A stretch of 64,000 nucleotides of DNA, taken from Choricystis sp. odSpoLacu1 (Eukaryota > Chlorophyta > Trebouxiophyceae). A program made the translations under genes and the position numbers. Positions 19,094-29,539 of this stretch are shown piece by piece. The stretch spans positions 248,001 through 312,000 of the forward strand of contig OY253660.1 of assembly GCA_958009055.1 (NCBI GenBank). Direction: 5' to 3'. A model generated the notes under the pieces. The model was not told the DNA's origin. It saw only the letters and a program-made list of their open reading frames with translations, and did no database searches. Positions within the stretch are counted from its first letter, which is position 1. Each line of letters opens with the position of its first letter.

Positions 19094-20248
19094 TCACGCC
19101 CCGCGCACCACCGCCAACACAGCCGCATGGTCGCTCGGGTACGCGGCGCACGGCAGCCCGTCCGGGGCGGCGGCCGCCACGTCGGGGGGGGGGGGGGCGA
19201 CCGCGGTCACACGGCCACCCCCCCCCACAAAAATGTAATCAGAACACCGCCGCGCCGCGCCGTCGGTGCGAATCTTGAACGTGGTGTCCACGGGTCTGCC
19301 CAGGGCGGACCAGATGGAGGTGAGGCCAGCTGACGTGGCGGCCGCGGTGGCGGCCGAATCGGGCGCGTCGTTGAAGTCACCCGCAAGGAGGATGATGGGG
19401 TCACCGCCGCCTGCTGCCGCCGCCGCCATCCCCGCAGCCGCGTCCACGACGGCTGCCGCCGCGTCCGCCGCCTGGGCGGCTCGCAGGGCTGCTTGCGCCG
19501 CCCCCGGCTTGGCTTTCAGGTGGACACATGCGGCCGCGAGCGGGCGGCCGCGGTCGCGCGCGTCGGCCAGGTTGACCAGCAGCATGCCCTGCACCCCTCT
19601 CCCCGCGGCTGAGGGGGGGGCGTCCGAGGAGGAAGAGGCTGGATCGCGGGGCGCGGTGGCTGCTGCGGCTGCTGCGGCAGCACTCGCAGACTGTTGCGCT
19701 GTGAACGGGCGGCCAGTGGCGCTGACCAGGCGAAACCTGTCGCCCCGCCAGAAGATGGCGCACCCGTCGGCCGAGTAGCCCAGGCCGGTGGCGGGGGAGG
19801 CGGGCTGGGGGAGGGAGGGAGGGTGAGTGTGTGGGGTGTGGGAGGGGGACAGCGGCCGACCCGCCCTCCTCCTCTCCACCTTCTCTCTCACCTTGGCCCA
19901 AAACCGACCCTCATACCCTCGCCCCCTCAACGCCGCCGCCAGCTCGTCAAACCGGTTGACTTCCTGCAGCAGGATGACGTCAGCACCAGACCCACACAAC
20001 TCACTCACAACCGCCCCCGCGCGCGCGGGCCACGCCAGGGCGGCGACCGGGCACCTGGCGAATGCTCCGTGTTGAGCCAGACCATCCGCCAGTATGTTCC
20101 AGGTGAGCACGCTGATGGGCGGGGAGGTCGAGGAGGAGGTCTCGTCGAGCGTTGTCAACGGCCGCGCTGCCAGGGAGAGCGGGTGCGGCGTGGTGGAGGT
20201 GTCGCCGCCCCCGCCTGATGCACTGCTGTCATCCTGCCACGCAGTCAT
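19094..20248 (-). CDS. Nocturnin/CCR4-like EEP-family phosphatase
   Basis: Endonuclease-exonuclease-phosphatase fold of the CCR4/nocturnin branch (deadenylase or NADP(H) phosphatase). Exons 20248-19892 and 19804-19094, 355 residues. The 87-nt intron carries no stop codon and is a multiple of three, so retention would insert 29 residues. Motifs: SVLTWNILADGLAQ (metal-ligand Asn), DVILLQEVNRF (catalytic Glu), GMLLVNLADARDRGRPLAAA and CVHLKAK, LLAGDFNDAPDS, CSDYIFV, and YPSDHAAVLAVV (catalytic Asp-His). The WNILADGLAQ plus HGAFARCP pattern is closer to nocturnin/CCR4 than to inositol phosphatases. It is tandem with importin-11 upstream. Confidence 0.85.
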   Translation of the reverse strand: MTAWQDDSSASGGGGDTSTTPHPLSLAARPLTTLDETSSSTSPPISVLTWNILADGLAQHGAFARCPVAALAWPARAGAVVSELCGSGADVILLQEVNRFDELAAALRGRGYEGRFWAKVREKVERRRAGRPLSPSHTPHTHPPSLPQPASPATGLGYSADGCAIFWRGDRFRLVSATGRPFTAQQSASAAAAAAAATAPRDPASSSSDAPPSAAGRGVQGMLLVNLADARDRGRPLAAACVHLKAKPGAAQAALRAAQAADAAAAVVDAAAGMAAAAAGGGDPIILLAGDFNDAPDSAATAAATSAGLTSIWSALGRPVDTTFKIRTDGAARRCSDYIFVGGGGRVTAVAPPPPDVAAAAPDGLPCAAYPSDHAAVLAVVRGA

Positions 20249-20517
20249 GGTGGTGGGCGCGTGTCTTGTGGGGGGTGGGGCACAGCGTGCGAGGCGGTGC
20301 GGCAATGCCCGAGGAGCGCGGCGCGGTGCGTGCCACGGCGCGCGCGGACGGCCGCCGGGGGCCCCGCCGCCACCGTGCACTGCGCGACCTACGGCCGCCG
20401 TGGTGGAGTTGTGTGTGGTTTGCGTGGGCCAACGCGCGCGCGATGGGGTGAACGCAAAAAAAAAGCACAGCAATGGTTTTTCTCGCTTCGTTTCCTCACT
20501 TTTCTGACCCACGGCAA

Positions 20518-23500
20518 CTACACCCTGCCACACATCCTGTTCATGCCCTCACTCACCCTCGGATCCAGCCTCGCCGCCGCCTCTGCAAACGTATGCCCGT
20601 GCGACGCCGCCGCCGCCGCGACCGCGGCCGCGACACGGGGGGCGAGCGGCGCGGCGGCCACCCCCGCCCGCCGCAGCGCCGCCCTCCGCTCGCCCTCACC
20701 CTCTGCATCGTCGGACGCGGCCAGGGGGCCGTCATCGCCTGCGGGCGAAGCTGCCGCGTACGCCTCACCCCGGTCGAAGGCGAAGCGGAGGGGGGGTGGG
20801 TCGGGGTCGGCGCCGGGGGCATCCCTCTCTGCCCACGCCCCCGTCACACTCGCCGCGATGGCCGGCAGGCGGTCCAGCACGCCGGGAATGGGGGTGGCCA
20901 GCAGGTCGGCCAGGGCGGCCGCGATCAGCCTGCGGCCGCCAGAGGGGGCCGCATCGACCGCGGAGGCGAGCGTGTCGACCAACAGTGCTGCGGGGTGGCC
21001 GCCCCCGCCTGCCGCGGCGGCCGGCCCCGCCACCGCGGTCGCGCGGTTGGCCACGTCCACAAAGACGGCGGGCGACACCAACGCCAGGCGGGCCAGCAGG
21101 GAGGCGGCAGCGGAGGAGAGCGACGGCGTGGCGTGGCGCGCGGCCAACGCGCCTGCCGCGGTGGCGACCAGGAGGCCGTCCAGGGCGGCCGCGCCGGCGG
21201 GGGTGGAGGCAACAGCGAAGGCGGCGTCGGTGGCAGTCAGGATGGCCAGGAGGCCGCGCTCGTTGACCGCGCGCGCGGCGGTCGCGAGGGCACCCCACAG
21301 ACTGGCCGACGCCCCCGCCTCCACAAACGCGCCCCCGCCCAACAACGCCGCACTCGCAGCCCCCGCGCACACCAGACCTACATGCTCCGTCGTGTCCAGC
21401 GCGGCCGCAACGGCCGGCGCCGCCGCCAACAGCGCGCCCGCCGCGTCGGCCGAGGGCACCGCGTTGCGCAGGGCACACACCCACAGCGCCAGCCCATCCT
21501 CCAGCAGGATGGCGGCGTCGGGGGAGGTGGTGTCCAGGGAGGCGGCAAGGATGGGCAGGAGGACGGGGTAGGCGGCGGGGGAGGCGGGGCCCAGGGCGTT
21601 GGCGACACGGGCCAATGATGCCGCGACCGCAGACCTCAGCAACGGCGCCGCCCCACCGGCCACCCCGTCCCACAGCCGAGGCAAGGACGCCAGGATGGGG
21701 GCGGCGTGAGCGGCCGCTGCGTCGGGGGGGAGGCGGTCCACGATGGCGTTGAGCAGGGCGAAGAAGGTGGACTGCGAGTCGAGGTCGTCTGCGCGGGCGA
21801 GGGCGGCGGCCGTGGCATTGACAGCTGCCGCCGCGTGCGGCAGGAAGGCGGTGTCGTCAAACCCAAAGTCGTCGACCAGGGCGGAGAGGGCGGACGCGGC
21901 GGCCAGGGCGACCGCCGCGTCACGCGACGCGAGGGCGGCCGGCAGCGCCGCGTACAGGCGGCCCCTGTCCTCCTGCGACGCGCGCGGAGTCCAGGCGGCG
22001 AGCGCCAGAGCGGAACGGCGGGCCAGGGCGGCGCGGGCGCGGGGGGGCAGGGTGGGTGGGACGACGGCCGCGTTGCCCGTCAGCCAGGGCAGCAGGTCGT
22101 TGGACAGCCAGGCGCCCCAGTTAACGTGGTCGTGCAAGTCGTAGGATGCGGCGGTGGCAGCAGCGGCGGCAGCCTCGGCGTCGAGCGCGGCGTCGGCCGC
22201 GGACCGCGCGTCGGTGTGTGCGGAGGCGGCCGCAGCACGCAGCGCCGCCGCCGTGTCTGCCAGGCGCCCCGCCAGCGCGCGTCCCAGGCCGGGGCGGTCG
22301 TCGGCGACCAGGGCGGCGAGCAGCGCATCCGCCGCGCCTCGCGGCGTCGACCGCCACGCCAAAGCGGAGGCCGTCGCGGCGGCATGGGCAAAGGCTTCTG
22401 GATCCGCATCCCACTCGTCCGCGTCGGCGGGGGTCAGACGCAGGCAGACGGTGATCAGCGCGTCAGCCAACCCTGCCCTGCGGTTGGGCGCCAGAGGGCC
22501 GGTGACGAGGGCGGCGCGCGTGGCGGCAGCGGAGGCGCGCACAGAAGCTGCTCGATCTCTGGGCCCAGGCGGCAACGATTCGTCAGGGCTGGCGGCGCGA
22601 GCCGCATCCACCAGCGCTTTGATCAGGAGGCAGGCTTGCGTCGTCAGTGTGTCGTCGGTGGTGGTGGGCAGAGTGCCGCCCGCTGCCGTCGTGCGCCGTG
22701 CTGCGATCAACCCCGCAGCCACGTCGGCCGCGCCCACAGCAACTGCGGGCGGCGCCGCCAACAAGGCCCACGGCGTCTCTTCAGCCAGCTCGCGCACCGT
22801 TTTGAGCAGCTTGGTGGTGAGGGGGTCGGTGGCGCCGCGCGGTGCCGCCACTGCAGCTCGCAGGGCGTCCACCAGAGGCCCCGCCGCGTCCCGCACGGGG
22901 GGCCACGGATCGAGAGACAGACTGTCTGGCGTCCGACCCGACACCAGCAGCCTGCGCACGCACTTGAGACCGAGACGCGCGCGGTCGAGAGCGGCGGCCG
23001 CGTCGGCACCGCCCCCTCCCAAGGCCGCCCCAGCGTCCGCCACCCACCCCGCCCAAAGGGACGGCAGCAGCTCGTCCGCCAGGCTGGAGAAGGCGGCTGC
23101 ATCAGCTGCCAAGCGTTTGGAGGCAAGCTCTTTGAGGACGGCGTGAAGGCCCAGCGCAGAGCGCGCCGTGCCCCGCCCGTCCGCGCCGCGCGCCGCGCCC
23201 GCCAGCCTCGCTACCACGTCCGGCCAGTCGCGCGGCCAGTCGATCCTGGCCACGCGCGCGACCGTGGTGGCCAGGGCGCGGGCGGACCGAGCGTCGTCAG
23301 AGGCGAGGAGGGCATCAAGCAGAGCGCCACGCAGCGGAGGCCGATCACTCTCAGGGACGGCGCCCCGGCCGCGCCCCCGCCAGCCGCGGGTGACGACGTT
23401 TTTGAGGGTGACGGCAGCCAGCCAGCGGGCGCCCGGGTCGGTGGTGGCGTCGGTGGCGACCGTCTGGGAGAGGAAAGGAGGGTGGTCGGTTTGCTGCCGT

Positions 23501-23700
23501 CTCTCTCTCGCTCGCTCAGACACACACAAATAACCCACTCCCTCTCTTTCTCTCACCAGCAGACACGCGCAATACCCCGGCCTGCCAGCCAGCCCATCCA
23601 GGGCGGCCTCCGCCTCGCGCTGGGTGTGTGGGTCAAGCGCCGCGGCCAGCGTGGCGGCCAGGGCGGGCACGTCCCCCCGGGCCAGGGGAAGGGTGGCCAT
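20518..23700 (-). CDS. IPO11: Importin-11-like karyopherin beta
   Basis: Nuclear transport receptor; importin-11 carries UBE2E enzymes, ribosomal protein L12 and others. Exons 23700-23557 and 23463-20518, about 1029 residues, close to importin-11 length. The importin-beta N-terminal domain has the HTQREAEAALDGLAGRPGYC repeat, then ARWLAAVTLKNVVTRGWRGR, a strong importin-11 signature, followed by RIDWPRDWPDVVARLAG and LHAVLKELASKRLAADA. The rest is alpha-solenoid HEAT repeats with extreme Ala content. A good donor (GAG|GTGAGT at 20556) occurs 13 codons before the stop, so a short extra 3' exon is possible and the last residues are uncertain. Head-to-head with eIF3i, 335 bp. Confidence 0.82.
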   Translation of the reverse strand: MATLPLARGDVPALAATLAAALDPHTQREAEAALDGLAGRPGYCACLLVREREGVGYLCVSERARERRQQTDHPPFLSQTVATDATTDPGARWLAAVTLKNVVTRGWRGRGRGAVPESDRPPLRGALLDALLASDDARSARALATTVARVARIDWPRDWPDVVARLAGAARGADGRGTARSALGLHAVLKELASKRLAADAAAFSSLADELLPSLWAGWVADAGAALGGGGADAAAALDRARLGLKCVRRLLVSGRTPDSLSLDPWPPVRDAAGPLVDALRAAVAAPRGATDPLTTKLLKTVRELAEETPWALLAAPPAVAVGAADVAAGLIAARRTTAAGGTLPTTTDDTLTTQACLLIKALVDAARAASPDESLPPGPRDRAASVRASAAATRAALVTGPLAPNRRAGLADALITVCLRLTPADADEWDADPEAFAHAAATASALAWRSTPRGAADALLAALVADDRPGLGRALAGRLADTAAALRAAAASAHTDARSAADAALDAEAAAAAATAASYDLHDHVNWGAWLSNDLLPWLTGNAAVVPPTLPPRARAALARRSALALAAWTPRASQEDRGRLYAALPAALASRDAAVALAAASALSALVDDFGFDDTAFLPHAAAAVNATAAALARADDLDSQSTFFALLNAIVDRLPPDAAAAHAAPILASLPRLWDGVAGGAAPLLRSAVAASLARVANALGPASPAAYPVLLPILAASLDTTSPDAAILLEDGLALWVCALRNAVPSADAAGALLAAAPAVAAALDTTEHVGLVCAGAASAALLGGGAFVEAGASASLWGALATAARAVNERGLLAILTATDAAFAVASTPAGAAALDGLLVATAAGALAARHATPSLSSAAASLLARLALVSPAVFVDVANRATAVAGPAAAAGGGGHPAALLVDTLASAVDAAPSGGRRLIAAALADLLATPIPGVLDRLPAIAASVTGAWAERDAPGADPDPPPLRFAFDRGEAYAAASPAGDDGPLAASDDAEGEGERRAALRRAGVAAAPLAPRVAAAVAAAAASHGHTFAEAAARLDPRVSEGMNRMCGRV

Positions 23701-24035
23701 GGCGTGCGTGTGTATGTTGCGCGTGGGTGCTGTGTCCGTGGCAGGAGTGGGGTGAAGAGCGGGCGCGCCCGATCGATGCCAATGGGGGTCGAGGCGGTGT
23801 TGTTCAATCTGCAGCCGCGTCGCTGTGGCGGCCACACACAGCTCTGCAGAAAACGTGTGCGTGGGTGCCGAGTAGCTCTCTGCCCTCCCCACGCAGCAGG
23901 CCCCGGGGCTCGACGCGTCTGAACAGAGAAAGAACTGAAAAAAAGGTCTGCAGCTCACTCTCTTCGTCGAGCGTTTGGGCCGCGCTCTCTCTGCTTCCCC
24001 CGCCCGCCACTCGCCGCCTTCCTCCCCTGCCCACC
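23701..24035. promoter_or_regulatory. Divergent promoter, importin-11 / eIF3i
   Basis: 335 bp between opposed ATGs. No coding reading supported and no named element recognised. Confidence 0.5.
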
Positions 24036-25457
24036 ATGCGGCCCCTCCTGCTCAAGGGGCACACCCGCCCCCTGTGCCAAGTCAAGTGCGTGGCGGATGC
24101 GCCCGCGAGTGGCGTGGGAGCGTGGCCGATCGCGAGCTTTTTCGACGGCTGTTTGGTGTTTCGGTGGCTCACGCTCTCGTCCCTCCCACCCACCCACCCC
24201 AGATTCAACCGTGAAGGCGACCTGCTGTTCAGCTGCGCCAAGGTGAGGAGCCTGTGAACGTGGGAGGGCGCTCGCGTGAGCGCAAACCCACGCCGCCTGG
24301 CCGCAATCGCAGGCAGGGGCGGACGGAGCGACGCGCCGGCCCGCCCGCCCGCCTGCCTCGGCCCGCACCACCTCCACACGAGATTGGAATAGCTGCAACA
24401 AACGCACACTCACGCACCCTCCCCCCCCCCCCCCACACACACACAGGACCACCACCCAACCGCGTGGTTCACGGAAGACGGCAAGCGCTTGGGCAACTAC
24501 CTCGGCCACAACGGTGCCGTTTCCACGCTGGACGTGTCGAGTGAGTGCTGTGTTGTGTGGGCGGGAGAGAGGGAAACAGAGGGAGCGCGTGGGCCAGACC
24601 CAGCCCACACTCACACACGCACACCCTCTCCTCCTCTACCAGTCGACTCCCGCCTCCTCATCACCGGCTCCTCCGACTCGTCCGCCAAGCTGTGGGACGT
24701 GAAGACGGGCACCTGCCTGCACACATGGCAGTACGATGCCCCCTGCAAAGCGGTGGCCTTCTCGCTGGGCGACACGATGGTGGCTACGTCGACCGACCCG
24801 TTCATGGCGACCCCCCCCGCGATCCGCGTCTACCGCCTGCACACAGAGGATCCTTCCAACCAGACCGACGAACCCACCGTCACCATCACGGGCGGCTTCT
24901 CCGGCCGCATCAACCGGCTGCTGTTCCACGACCTGAACACGCACCTGCTGTCGGCGGGGGAGGATGGATACGTGCGCAGGTGGGACGTCGAGTCGGGCGA
25001 CCTCCTGGACGAAGCCAAGATCCACGACGGCCCCATCACCGACATGCAGCTGTCCAATGATGGCATGGAGCTCGTCACCTCGTCTCTGGACACAACTGTG
25101 AAGCTGGTGGACGCTGTTTCGTTTGACGTCCTCAAAACCTACAAAACGTCGACCAACGCCAACGGTGCCGCCATCTCCCCCCTGTTCAACCACCTGCTGA
25201 TCGGGGGCGGCCAGGACGCCGCCCAAGTCACCACCACGTCCGCCCGGGCGGGCCACTTTGAGGCGAGGATCTGGTCCAAGCTGCACCCTGACGTGGAGCT
25301 CGGCAAAATTCGCGGCGCGTTTGGCCCCCTCAACACAGTCGCCTTTGCCCCCGACGGCCGCACCATGGCCACGGGGGGAGAGGATGGCTACGTGCGCATC
25401 TACTTTTTGTCCGAGTCCAACGATTACATGCGGCAGGGGGCGAAGGACCAGTTTTGA
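24036..25457 (+). CDS. EIF3I: Translation initiation factor eIF3 subunit I
   Basis: WD40 propeller of the eIF3 b-g-i module on the 40S subunit. Exons 24036-24085, 24203-24242, 24447-24540 and 24643-25457 give about 332 residues, the family length. The start MRPLLLKGHTRPLCQVK and the spliced FNREGDLLFSCAKD with HHPTAWFTEDGKRLGNYLGH are diagnostic. Later blades include LITGSSDSSAKLWDVKTG, DGPITDMQLSNDGMELVTSS and FGPLNTVAFAPDGRTMATGG followed by EDGYVRIYFL. Introns lie between small N-terminal exons; intron 2 ends in C14 plus (CA)n before the acceptor. Convergent with HBS1, with only 79 bp between stops. Confidence 0.97.
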
Positions 25458-25528
25458 TGGGTGGAGAACGTCGGTGTTTCTGTTTTTCTCTTCTTTTTGC
25501 AAGCTTTAAACTCTGCCCTTTTGTCTCT

Positions 25529-25533
25529 TTACA
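25529..25533 (-). terminator. TGTAA polyadenylation-type motif, HBS1
   Basis: TGTAA on the minus strand (ttaca on plus) 4 nt after the HBS1 stop, inside the 79-bp gap shared with the eIF3i 3' end. Chlorophyte poly(A) signals are usually TGTAA; the close spacing makes this one doubtful. Confidence 0.35.
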
Positions 25534-25536
25534 CAA

Positions 25537-27393
25537 TCAGTCGCCTGCCACCACCTCCATTACCACCCCGACCGCCACCGTCGCCCCCGCCTCCCGCAGC
25601 GCGACGCGGCCGAGGGGAGGGCAGTCTGCGAATGTCTCTAAGGCCACCGGTCGCGCCAAGGCCACCTCCACATCCGCGGTCGCCCCCCGCGGCACGACGC
25701 GGGGGCGGGGGCGAATGACGGCGCCGGAGGCACCATCAATGAGTCTGAGTAGGGACACCACCGTCGCTGCCTCAGCGTCGGCGTGTGCGTGCAGCGTGAT
25801 CGCCGCCCCTGGCAGCAGAGCGGCCGCCCCCGCGGGCACGGTGATGCGGGCCCGGATGCGGGTGGCCAGGCGGGGCCTGTGAGTGGGCGGGCACAGGATG
25901 GCGCCGCGGGGAATGGTGGAGGGGTCGATGCCGGAGACCGCGACGACGGCGACATCACCATCCAGCGCTGCGGCAGTCGCGCCCGCCTCTGTGCCGCCGC
26001 CGCCGCCACCATCCCCGCCACCCCCACCCACGGTCACGGCCAGAACGGTGCCCACGTCGCCAGGGGGGACGATGGCGACTGTGTCGCCGGGCGCAAAGGC
26101 GCCCGCCACGACGCGCCCCGTGACGCGCGCGCCGCCGCGCGGTCCCTTTGCCACGTCAGCCACCGCCAGCCTGGGAGGAGCGGTGAGGGCACGTGGTGGG
26201 GCCGGCAGCCTATCTATAGCCTCCAGGATGGTGGGCCCCCGCCACCAGGCGGCGAGGGCAGGCGCGTCAGGTCGGGACGCCACGTTTTGGCCGGCGGGCG
26301 CGGCGACAGGGATGAAGACTGGTTGACTGAACCCCAGCCCCGCCAAAAAGGGGCCCAACTCAGCCCGCACATGCTCAAACCTGGCTGCCTCATAGTCCAG
26401 GGTGTCCAGCTTGGTGATGGCGACAAGGAGGGAGGAGACGCCCAGCGCGCGCGCGAGGGCTGCGTGCTCTGCAGTCTGGCCGGCGCGCGGCGGGCCGGCA
26501 CTGCTTCCCGTTTTGCCTCCAAACCCGGCCTCAAACCCGCCCACCGAGCCATCCAACACCAGCAGAGCTGCGTCAGATGCTGCAGATCCTGCTGCCGCGG
26601 CCGGCACAAAGTCTCGGTGGCCGGGCGCGTCCAGGAGCAACACGTCATGGTGCGGCGTGGAAAAACCGGCAGACCCCACACTCACCGTCACGCCGCGCGC
26701 GCGTTCATCGGGGGCGGTATCCAGCAGCCACGCCCACCCAAAGGAGGCCCGTCCCGCTGCCGCTGCCGCGGCGCGCAGCTTGGCGGCGTCGCGTGCGGAG
26801 ACGGCGCCTGCGTCTGTTAAGAGGCGGCCGGCTAATGTTGATTTACCCGCGTCCACGTGCCCCAGCAGCACGAGGGACAGGGGGGACCGGCCGCCCCTTG
26901 CCTGCGTCTCGGCCGCCACAGCAGCTGTCAGGGAGGCGGAGGGCGTGTAGGGGAGGCGGGGCGCGGGTGTCGGCGCCGGCGTCGGCGCGTCGGCCACACT
27001 CAGACTCGCGACCGCGTCCGCGGCCGCGTCGGCCGCCCGCTGCTGCTGCTGTTGTTTGGGCTCAGGAGCTGCGCCACGCCCGCCTGCTCCCTGGCCCCTC
27101 CCTCGGCCTGCGGGCGGGCGGGTCGGCTTCTTGGGGGGCGGTTTTGGTGTGGCCTGAGGGGTTGCCACGGCGGGGTGATGATGATGATCAGCGGCCCCTT
27201 GCCGTCTCCCGTCTCACTCACACAGCATTGCACACAGCCACCCTCCCTCCTCCTCTCTCACCTTGGCCTTCACGACGGCCGCCCCGCCCCCCCCGTCGTA
27301 CGCGTCCCACCCATCGTCCTCGTCGTCGCCCTCCCAGTCATCTGCGCCGTCATCCCAGTCGTCGTCGTAGGCACCCCCGCCTTTGCGCGACAT
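25537..27393 (-). CDS. HBS1: HBS1-like translational GTPase
   Basis: eRF3/eEF1A-related GTPase that works with Dom34/Pelota to rescue stalled ribosomes. Exons 27393-27262 and 27153-25537, 582 residues. The acidic N-terminus (DDDWDDGADDWEGDDEDDGW) is the HBS1-type N-terminal domain, then a Pro/Gln linker. GTPase motifs: G1 GHVDAGKST, G2 region ERARGVTVSVG, G3 DAPGHRDFV, G4 TKLD (the usual Asn is Thr). Beta-barrel domains II and III follow (PPRLAVADVAKGPRGGARVT; TADVEVALARPVALETFADC). It lacks the PAM2/Met-rich leader expected of eRF3, favouring HBS1. Divergent from the PP2-A10-like gene. Confidence 0.85.
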
Positions 27394-27668
27394 AGGGACT
27401 CTCACAGGACTCTCACCCGGAGTGAGAGTGCGCGGGTGAGAAGACGCGCGGTGACAAAATGTTGAGATTGCTTTTTTTTGTTGCGAGTCTCCGTCGTTTT
27501 TTTTTCGTTCACACCACTCTCGCTGTTTCTCTGTTGTCCCGCGCGCGCGTCCGGGCGCGAGCAGGCACACACCCACACACGACTCCCGGCACAAGGGCGT
27601 CGCCACACGCAGCCTCCTTTCAAGGAGCGTGAGCCGGGCACGCGTTCCCGCCCCCACACACCTCCCCA
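27394..27668. promoter_or_regulatory. Divergent promoter, HBS1 / PP2-A10-like, with repeats
   Basis: 275 bp between opposed ATGs. ggactctcac occurs twice (27396-27405 and 27407-27416). The second copy pairs with gtgagagt (27422-27429) across a 5-nt loop, so an 8-bp-arm hairpin can form in the HBS1 5' UTR or promoter. Confidence 0.55.
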
Positions 27669-29356
27669 ATGTCCACACCAGCCGCGCGGCGCCGCCGCCG
27701 CGTGCTGGTGACGGCGGTGGCGGCGGTGGGCGGCTACGCGGCGTGGGCGTGGTACAGGTGCGAGACGGTGGCTGAGAGAGTGTGTGCAAGGGGTGCCGAG
27801 GCGGCGAGAGTGGTCTCCGCGCAGGCGCGGGAAGCCAGCTCCGCGCATGGCTGTTCGACAACCCCCCCTCGTGACCAACCCCCCCGCCCACACACACAGC
27901 TCCCGTCCCACGCCTGACGACGACGGCGACGCCGACCAACCCACCCCCTCCTCCTCCACCGGCCCCCTGGCCACGCTGGCCGCCTGGCGCGACGGCGCTG
28001 TGGAGACCGCGACCGCGCTGCGCCGCGCGCGCGGCGCGGCGGTCGCGGCGGCGGGGCTGGCCGACACGGTGGCCCGCGACACGGCCGAGTTTGTGACGGG
28101 GGATGGGGTGGACCTGCCTCCTAGCTTGAGGCAGTTGGCCAGGCTGGCTGCGGCACCGGTGAGTTGATGAGAGAGGGAGGTGGTGGGGGTGGGCACCTTT
28201 CGCCGGGACACCCAACAACGACTCTCCCCCCCCCCCCCCCACACACACACAACAGGAAATCGCGCACGCCACCGCCTCCCTGGCCGCCGCCGCCACGGCG
28301 GGCGCCCTGGCGTCGGTGACCCCGGGCGCGGTCGCTGCCGCCGGCACCTCTGCGCTCGCCGTGCCGGGTTCCTCCCACCCGTCCCCCACCCCGGAAGCCG
28401 CCCTGGCCGCCGTCGTGGGGGCCGCCTGCCGGGCCAGCGTGCGCGAGTATCTGGACGCCATGGGCTACGCGGGGAGGCACCCTCCCCCCAGGGAGGCGAG
28501 TGCTCCTGATCTTTCCTCCCCCGACTCTGCCCCGCGCTCCGCCCTCGCGTCCCCGCGCCGCGGCCACGCCGTCCCCCGCCCTGACCCCATGCTGGACGCT
28601 CTCTCCGTGGCCCTGGCCTGGGCCGCCTCCCCCGAGGGCGGGGCCGCCATGTCGCGCGCCGCCTCGTCGGCCGCGGGCGCTGCTGTCGGCGCCTGGCTCG
28701 ACCGCGGCGCGGGTGCCGATGGGTGGTCCCAACTCGTGGGCGCGTTGTGCGCCCCGGGGAATGTCCCCGGCGCCGAACGCCTGTTCCGCGCGTACGCGGG
28801 CCAGTGCGTGGAGACGTACTTCGCGGGGCTGAGGCGCGACCGGCGCGCGGCACGCGCGTCGCGCGCGGGTGACGCGACTATTCCGCCCGCCCTCGCGTCC
28901 GCGGGCTCGGTGGACGACTCCCCTCTTGCCGCGGCGGGGGAGACGCCGACACGCACCCTCACGCTGCGCAGTCCGCAGCGCAAGGGGGAGGATGGCGACG
29001 GCGGTCCGTCGCCTTCGCCGCAGCGTGCGCCCGTGCTCCCTCGCTCCTCCTCGTCGGACGACTACTCCTGGGCCGCCGAGTTTGTGAGGGTGGCCCGCGT
29101 GCCCGAGGCGAGGTCCCTGGCCACCTCCCTGGTGGCCAGCGCCATGGCCGCCAGCGTGCGGGCAGCCGCGGGGGAAGCCGCGTCGGCCGCGCGCGCCGCG
29201 GGCGCCGCGCTCGCCCCGCCCGTGCGCGCGGCCGCCACCGCGCTGGCCAAGAGGCGGCGGGCGGCCGGCACCGCCGTCCTGGTGGCCATGCTGGCTGTGC
29301 TGCTGTCGGGGCTGGCCACGCTGCGCGTGGTGGGGCGGGCGGTGGGGGTGGTGTAG
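27669..29356 (+). CDS. Phloem protein 2-like A10 family protein
   Basis: Plant/algal family of unknown function. Exons 27669-27757, 27900-28158 and 28256-29356 give 482 residues. An N-terminal membrane helix (RVLVTAVAAVGGYAAWAWY) is followed by GLADTVARDTAEFVTGDGVD and LPPSLRQLARLAAAPEIAHA, which match the conserved SlvsrDlneFl.sdsDeiPrSLrQlaKia region. A large Ala-rich helical body and a second membrane helix near the C-terminus (AAGTAVLVAMLAVLLSGLAT) complete it. Intron 2 has a C15 run directly before (CA)n and the acceptor. The protein is probably anchored in an organelle or ER membrane (inference). Convergent with YIF1. Confidence 0.7.
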
Positions 29357-29539
29357 AGATGGCGGGAGGAAGGACGGCTCTGTGTGTGCGTCGGGGTTGC
29401 TTCCCTCCGCACACCGTCTGAACCGGTTTTTGGGTTGTCTCGTGCGTCAACACTCCCCATTCTACAATGCGTCCTGTTCGTTGGGCTGGTCAGTCGCGCG
29501 TGTGTGTGCACGTTTTTTGTCCACCCCTTGTTGCCTCAA

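Noticed and set aside
21706..23922. 738-codon plus-strand open reading opposite importin-11
   Set aside because: Same reason: compositional shadow without motifs.
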